64,000 bases of DNA. It comes from Molossus alvarezi. Its lineage: Eukaryota; Chordata; Mammalia; Chiroptera; Molossidae. Numbering within the stretch: the stretch's first letter is position 1; every line of letters begins with the position of its first letter. The stretch is taken from NCBI GenBank assembly GCA_037176705.1, contig CM073888.1, positions 43,592,810 through 43,656,809 of the forward strand. The letters run 5' to 3'. Shown here piece after piece: positions 58,716 through 64,000 of the stretch. The notes beneath the pieces are model-generated. The model made no database searches, was not told the DNA's origin, and was given only the letters and a program-made list of their open reading frames with translations. Made by a program: the position numbers and the translations under genes.

Positions 58716-58869
58716 TCCCTGCCTTAGAACGGGGCCCCAACTCCGGCGTCATCCTCCCCTCCTCCTTTCCCCCCAACAGTATCATGATCTATAAAAGTAC
58801 CCCAGTTTGCCAAACTTTTAAACCCTACTATATGAAAGTTCTCTTTATTCTCCCAAAAGGCAACTTTTA

Positions 58870-59259
58870 TTATTGTTTTTTACTTTATTAAATTTATTGG
58901 AGTGACATTGGTTAATAAAATTATACAGGTTTCAGGTGTATAATTCTATAATACATCCTCTGTATATTGTAGTGTGTGTTCACCACCCCAACTCAAGTCT
59001 CCTTCCATCACCATTTATCCCCCTTTCCCCTCTACCACTCCCCCCCACCCCCACCCCTCTTTCCCTCTGGTAATCACCTTACTATTGTCCATACCGGTGA
59101 TTTTTAATATTTTTTTCCCTTAATCCCTGCACCTTTTTCACTCAGCCCAAAACAGCCCTCCCCTCTGACAGCTGTCAGTCTATTCTCTATGAGTCTGTTT
59201 CTATTTAGTTTGTTAGTTTATTTTGTTCATTAGATTCCACATAGGAGTGAAATCATTTT
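58870..59259 (-). mobile_element. L1 3' end, antisense, perfect 17-bp duplication
   Basis: The minus strand reads, from 59259, a terminal ORF2/3' UTR segment ('gtggaatctaatgaac', then '..atgagtctgtttctat' in antisense) to an A-rich end near 58870-58890. The duplication ccaaaaggcaactttta is perfect at 58853-58869 and 59260-59276. Its 3' UTR differs from the L1 at the window start, so a different L1 lineage is implied. Confidence 0.93.
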
Positions 59260-59439
59260 CCAAAAGGCAACTTTTAATTTAACAAGTTACTTAACCAAAT
59301 GCAGCATTCAAAATCTGTGTTAATTTTTTTTTAATAAGATACTATGTTTCCAGGAAATGTATCTTTTATCTTGAACAATTCATTTACTGACCATTACTTA
59401 ACAAGTATGTTTGGAGTTCTGTGTGCAAGGGCGTTCATC

Positions 59440-59930
59440 CTCTGGCCCCTGGCTCCTCTCCAGCTTCATCTTCCGACCTCAGCCTTGCACACTGGCTTCC
59501 ACCTTCAAAGAATGTGTCGCCTGACTCCTGCTAATCACCACTCATCCTTCAGTCTCAGCTCTGACACACAAGTTCTGCAAGGGCAGCGCCCACCCTTCTC
59601 ATCTCTGCTGTATCCCCAACATCCATCACATTCCCTGGCTCAGAGCAGGTGTAAAACAAATCTCAGCTAAATAAATGTCACCTCTCGAAGGAAAACTTCC
59701 CCATGCCGCAACTCAGGGTTAGAGAGGCCTCCCTTCCTGTCCTTAACATCCTAAGCTTCTCCGGTAATAAATAGCATTTATCACCTCATACTTTAATTGC
59801 GGTTTATTTCCTCTGCTACATTAAATTCTTGCAAGTCCAAGTTTTATCTTGGTTAATATTAAGTCCCAAAGACTTCCACAGCACCTGGCAACATTTGTTG
59901 ACTATCTTTATTAAATCTTTCAGTAACTAA
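59440..59930 (+). repeat. L2 relics, sense
   Basis: 'ttcagtctcagctctgacac', '..agggcagcgcccacccttct', 'ctgctgtatccccaacatcc' then '..ctcagctaaataaatg' follow the L2 3' order at 59445-59690, and a second similar run occurs at 59760-59930. Confidence 0.7.
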
Positions 59931-60342
59931 CCCCTGTTTCCCTTTTTCAATTAAAAAATAAAAAAAGAGGAAAAGATGACATCTATTTCATAATACTCTT
60001 GAGAGCCTGTAATGCCACAAAATGGTGATTATATTAAAGGACTCTAATTAGAAATTTAGATAACACAGTGAAGTCCACTCACTTAAGCTAGAACACTCAT
60101 TCATCTACCCGAGAATTATTTCTTCACAGTCCCAACGTACTGCCCGAGGTACTCAGAGTATCTAGAACCACTTTTATACACCAGGCAACCATTAACTTTC
60201 ATTTTCCAAATACTGACAAAATTTGCAAAAGTGCATCAGTAAGAACAGGCTATATGATGCCGTGGTAACACTGTTTCATTCCTCACCACTGCATGTCCAC
60301 TTAGGTTGGCTTCACCTCTCAACAGGGAGGACAGTCTCCACC
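59931..60342. other. Spacer with no recognised feature
   Basis: Anonymous sequence. Confidence 0.4.
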
Positions 60343-60350
60343 ATCTAGAG

Positions 60351-60573
60351 CAGCGGTTCTCAACCTGTGGGTCGTGACCCCTTTGGGGGTTGAACGACCC
60401 TTTCACAGGGGTCGCCTAAGACCATTGGAAAACATATTTCTGATGCTCTTAGGAACTGAGACAATGCTCCTCTATCCACCTCCGGGCGGGTCCGCCCACA
60501 TGCAGGTACACCCACGTACAACCTGAGGAACTGTGTTAAAGGGTTGCGGCATCAGGAAGGCTGAGAACCACTG
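60351..60573 (+). mobile_element. SPIN-like nonautonomous hAT element, perfect 8-bp duplication
   Basis: The left end is 'cagcggttctcaacctgtg' and the right end reads 'cagtggttctcagcc' on the minus strand. The subterminal phrases 'gacccctttgggggt' and 'accctttcacaggggtcgcc' resemble SPIN elements. A perfect 8-bp duplication, atctagag, flanks it at 60343-60350 and 60574-60581, matching the NTCTAGAN preference of hAT transposases. It is noncoding, 223 bases, and depends on an external transposase. SPIN elements are known for repeated horizontal transfer among tetrapods, including bats; the family name is from memory. Confidence 0.88.
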
Positions 60574-60581
60574 ATCTAGAG

Positions 60582-61246
60582 CGTCACCAGGTGAGGAGGG
60601 AGGGGAGCTGGCGAACAGCCGTGTGCCCAGGAGGAGAACTGGAAATAACCAGTGAAGAGCATTAGCGACCACATCACAGGAGGTTTGGCAGAAATGTAAA
60701 CTTTCCACAAGAGTAGTTTACTTTCTACCTATACATCCCAAAAGGGAACTTTGACTTAACATACAGACTCAATTAATTGTTTGCTCTGACAAAGCGAACA
60801 AGACAATGCAGGTTATCCCTCATTTATGGCAATTCACCAAAAAGGAAAAAAAAGGATCTACCACAATGTAATTGAACAAGAAGGGAATACTTGTTCCCAG
60901 AAAACATAAATGACAGAATTTATTAACAGACCAACAGAGCTCTGGAGACTAAAGGCAGATGTTTCCCAGCTGTCCGTAGGTGTTGGCACGAGGAGGTACC
61001 AGCATCATCCAACTGCTTCCACCTGGCGCTGTCCAAAACCATTAGCGCACGGATGGCACGAGGGCATGGAGTATCTGCCCTGTCCTTGACAACTCCTATA
61101 CTTTACACTCACATTTCAAACTGACATATATTCAACTCATGGCACACGACACAGGGGGCACGGAGAGGGTCACAGCAGAGTGGGCAGGCAGACAGAAGCA
61201 CGGCTGAAGGTAAATTCCAAGTCCACAGAAAGCTGTATGGGCATTT
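60582..61246. other. Spacer with no recognised feature
   Basis: Anonymous sequence. Confidence 0.4.
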
Positions 61247-61456
61247 ATTTTCCTTTATTGATTTTAGAGAGCGAGGAGGGGAGAGGGAGAGAGAGATAGA
61301 AACACTGATGAGAGAGAACATCGACTGGACGCCTCCTGCATGCCTCCCACTGGGGATCGGGCCCACAACCTGGGCACGTGCCCTGATGGGGAATTGAACC
61401 GGCGACCTCTTGGTGCATGGGTCGATGCTCAACCACTGAGCCACACTGGCTGTGCT
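61247..61456 (-). mobile_element. Bat SINE, second lineage, antisense
   Basis: The head is at about 61456 on the minus strand ('agccagtgtggctcagtgg'), with 'gaggtcgccggttcaattcc' read in antisense, the '..gcaggaggcgtccagtcgatg' body and the ending 'aaaatcaataaagg'. No stem-loop tail. Only weak flanking similarity (gctgta) was found. Confidence 0.9.
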
Positions 61457-61619
61457 GTACAGGTTTTTTAAAAACTGCTAATGGAGAGGGAGACGAGAAG
61501 CGGGGAAGGTCTGGAGAGCTTGGGGACACCAGTATCGGAGAGAGATTTCTCAGAGAAGGAAGCATGGTTGGAAAATTTTAAAAAGGGCCAGAAGGAAAGT
61601 CTTCAAAAGTTGAGATGAG

Positions 61620-61960
61620 AGTTGGTGGCGACATCAACGCACCAAGAAGGTCGGAATCGTAACTACGGAACCCGTTATGGCGCCTCCCTCAGGAAAACGG
61701 TGAAGAAAATTGAAATCAGCCAGCGTGCCAAGTACACGTGCTCCTGTGGCAAAAGCAAGATGAAGAGACCAGCGGTGGGATCTGGCACGTGGTCCCCGCA
61801 TGAGGACAGTCGCTGGTGGTGCTGGGACCTACACCACCACCTCTGCCCTCACAACCAGTCCGCCATCAGAAGACTGAAGGAACTGAAAGACCAGCAGCTC
61901 CACCGTTTGAAACATTGTGAGCCTATAATAAGTGGGTTAATTTATATAACATCAGCGACA
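61620..61960 (+). pseudogene. RPL37A: RPL37A processed pseudogene
   Basis: An intronless copy of the 60S ribosomal protein eL43 (RPL37A, a 92-residue zinc-binding protein of the large subunit). Blocks [25 protein letters not shown] and [12 protein letters not shown] identify it. The start codon is destroyed near 61632. A codon is missing at the first C-x2-C pair (CSCGK), so the zinc motif is broken, and frameshifts scramble the middle. The normal stop is read as CAG near 61896. Part of the 3' UTR ('cctataataagtgggttaat') remains, and no clear poly(A) is left. Duplications are weak. Not functional; certain as RPL37A-derived. Confidence 0.93.
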
Positions 61961-63755
61961 AAACAGTTAAGAGATAAAAGAATTCATGCACCAAAAAGTG
62001 GGCAGCCACAATCACTGCCCCAGTGAAGAGATCTGACCCTAAGAAGTCACTGGTGACCTCCAATGGGCCTCTTGCTATGTAGCACTGAAGTAGCAACAGT
62101 GTGTGACCACCCACAGTTTCTGAAGTCCACCCTGCTCACCTGCCTGAGCACCCACACTTGTTCTCTTCCAGCCCCTCCACTGGCTGGCTGACTCTGTCGA
62201 GGTCACTCATGTCCTGTGGGGAGCCTTCTCTGGCGGCCCAGCCAGCTCTGTGCTCCTACTCAGCACCCCGTGATGCCTGCTCAGTTGCCCTGTTCAGTTG
62301 AATGGATCACCCACTTGGAGCTTATTTTATGCGTCTGTGTGTCCTAGGCACCAGGAAGTTTTTGGCACAGAGAAGGCACTCCAAAGTTTCTATAAGGGAG
62401 GAAATAAAGGGGTTACAAAAACGACAGTAACTTGAAGGGGTGATGCAGACCAGAAGAGGAGCTATGTTGTGCAACCCAACAGCAATGACTTAACACAGCT
62501 ATCGGCGAAGGGGGCACCAATGGAAAGGGAAGCACTCGAGATGCTGGGATAACAGACAGAGGAAACGCAAAACGGGGCACAAACGTGTGGGTGGCGGGGT
62601 GTGGGGGTGTTAACACTCTTGGCAGAAATTCCTCCCTCCGAGACAGCAGGGAACAAACGGAATGATGTCACGGCTGTCCCAAGGTGAACTGGAAGAGGAG
62701 CTCGTGTGGAACAGAGGTTCGGTAAGGTGAGAAGCGCGGGCCCTCTGCCCACACCGAGGGTTGGAAATGGGGTGCTAGCTTGAGGAAAGGAACAGAGGTC
62801 TGGAAAGGCACTGGGGAGACTGGTAAGGAATCAGCTGGAAACGAGGAGGTGTGCTAAAACAACATAACCTTACCTCTTGACTCTTCTTTTAAATGTCCAG
62901 TAAGACCCACTGCCGTCAACCCTTCTTTCAATCTCCCCCTCCAATCTCCCCATCCTTTCCAGTCGAGGACTCTTCCTGGTTTATGCAATCAGTTTCATGC
63001 CTAGACCATTACAGCTGTGTAACTTGGTATTTCCTTAACTGCGTTTCTCAAAATGTTAGTGCACTTATGGGAGAAAAGGAGAGAAAAATGGATTCCACAG
63101 CCAGATGAGTTTAGGCAGCAGTGAATACTCTCCCTCAGCGTGGAGTTTCCAAATTCACCACAGCGTATCAAAAGTTCTAAGAAACCCTACAAGGAAACCT
63201 TCTTAACTCTATCCCAGCATGCAGGCTTTTTCTCATGGGGCACCTCTTCAGTATATAATGGAACACAATAAGGAAAACAGGGTTTTCCACGTCAGGTTCC
63301 TTCTACAAACCTGTGTTACAAACTACCACCATGCAGTCAGGATGTGCTGTGGCAACAAACATCTTCTAAATCTTAGTAGCTTCTTACAACAAATGTCTAT
63401 CACAGAGACCTGAACAACTCTGCAGGGCAACTGCCCCTCCCGACAGGGACTGGGCTGCCTGAGGCACCGACACCGTGCAGGTGAACCAGCTGAAACACAG
63501 CCTCCCCATTACTGTACACGAGGAAGGTGGTGCTGGAAGGTCTCCCCTGGCGATTGATGCTTCAGCCCAGAAGGGACATTTGAGTTCTACTCACAACACA
63601 CTGGTCAGAACTGGCCACATAGGCTCACCTTGATGAAAAGGGAGCAGAAAAATGTAAGCCTCACAAGGGCCCAGACAAGAGAATCAGGGGACAGTAAGCA
63701 TGGGACAGCTCTACCACATATGTCCTCCTCATTCCCAATCAGTCCCCACAATCTG
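61961..63755. other. Spacer with no recognised feature
   Basis: Anonymous sequence. No gene is recognised. Open frames here are short and without motifs. Confidence 0.4.
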
Positions 63756-63759
63756 CTAC

Positions 63760-64000
63760 TTTTACATCTAGAAACCCTCCACCAGGTCCTCCATCTCACC
63801 CTCACCCCCATGCCTCACCTTCACCTGTTTCTCTCACGAGCCTGCCAGTTATTTTCCCCAAATGTAAACCTCACCATGTCATTCTCAATACCTGCTTACC
63901 AAACCAACCAACCAACCAACCCACCTCTTGTCTGCTCACTGCTGTGACACATAGCTCCTTATCATGAGATCCAAGGCCCTGCACAATCTTCACCCCAATC
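63760..64000 (+). repeat. L2-like relic, sense, running off the window
   Basis: 'cctcaccatgtcattctcaa' and '..gatccaaggccctgcacaat' and 'cttcacccc' match the sense L2 body. It continues beyond the window. A short (aacc)n run sits at 63900-63920. Confidence 0.65.

Overview
The window is ordinary-looking mammalian nuclear DNA, built almost entirely from transposable elements and AT-rich spacer. The best clue to the organism is a family of tRNA-derived SINEs with heads of the type 'gccctggccggtttggctcag'. I recognise these as Ves-type SINEs of bats, so I infer a yangochiropteran bat; the species is not resolved. A SPIN-like hAT transposon and young L1 copies fit that assignment. I recognise no intact host gene and no convincing exon. 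The window reads as intergenic or deep intronic sequence. Most long open frames fall in L1 or simple-sequence tracts.

Layout. Bases 1-3720 hold the 3' two thirds or more of a young L1 whose ORF2 is open except for one TAG, followed by a G-rich 3' UTR and an A-rich tail. Bases 3.7-16 kb carry MIR, an old L1 end, four bat SINEs, hAT and pogo-like DNA transposons and a MER5A-type hAT. Bases 16-24 kb are mostly unique sequence with LTR-, L2- and MIR-like relics and an old L1 3' end. Bases 24-30 kb contain SINEs of two lineages and a three-layer nest (SINE inside SINE inside hAT). Bases 30-35 kb hold a MaLR-type LTR, a MIR, an isolated CpG-rich block (33.5-34.26 kb) and a long purine tract. Bases 35-45 kb hold antisense and sense L2 relics, an old L1 split by a SINE, a 5'-truncated antisense L1 and an unusual 68-bp tailless SINE head. 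Bases 45-54 kb hold SINEs, an LTR interrupted by an L1 end, a Tigger-like pogo element with transposase remnants, a 7-bp minisatellite and another L1 end. Bases 54-64 kb hold a long solo-LTR-like element interrupted by a small pogo-like element, an antisense L1 end, the SPIN-like hAT, a ribosomal-protein (RPL37A) processed pseudogene and L2 relics.

How the parts relate. Target-site duplications (TSDs) visible at many borders show that L1-type target-primed retrotransposition placed both the L1 ends and the SINEs, and that hAT transposition placed the DNA elements. Nesting gives a relative chronology: hAT, old L1 and LTR layers first, SINEs and young L1 ends later. The most distinctive signals are the near-intact L1 ORF2, the stem-loop kept near the 3' end of the SINEs, the tailless SINE head with a perfect 17-bp duplication, and the SPIN-like element with a perfect 8-bp duplication. 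I did not find a clearly new coding system. All family names come from recognition by eye, without a database search.
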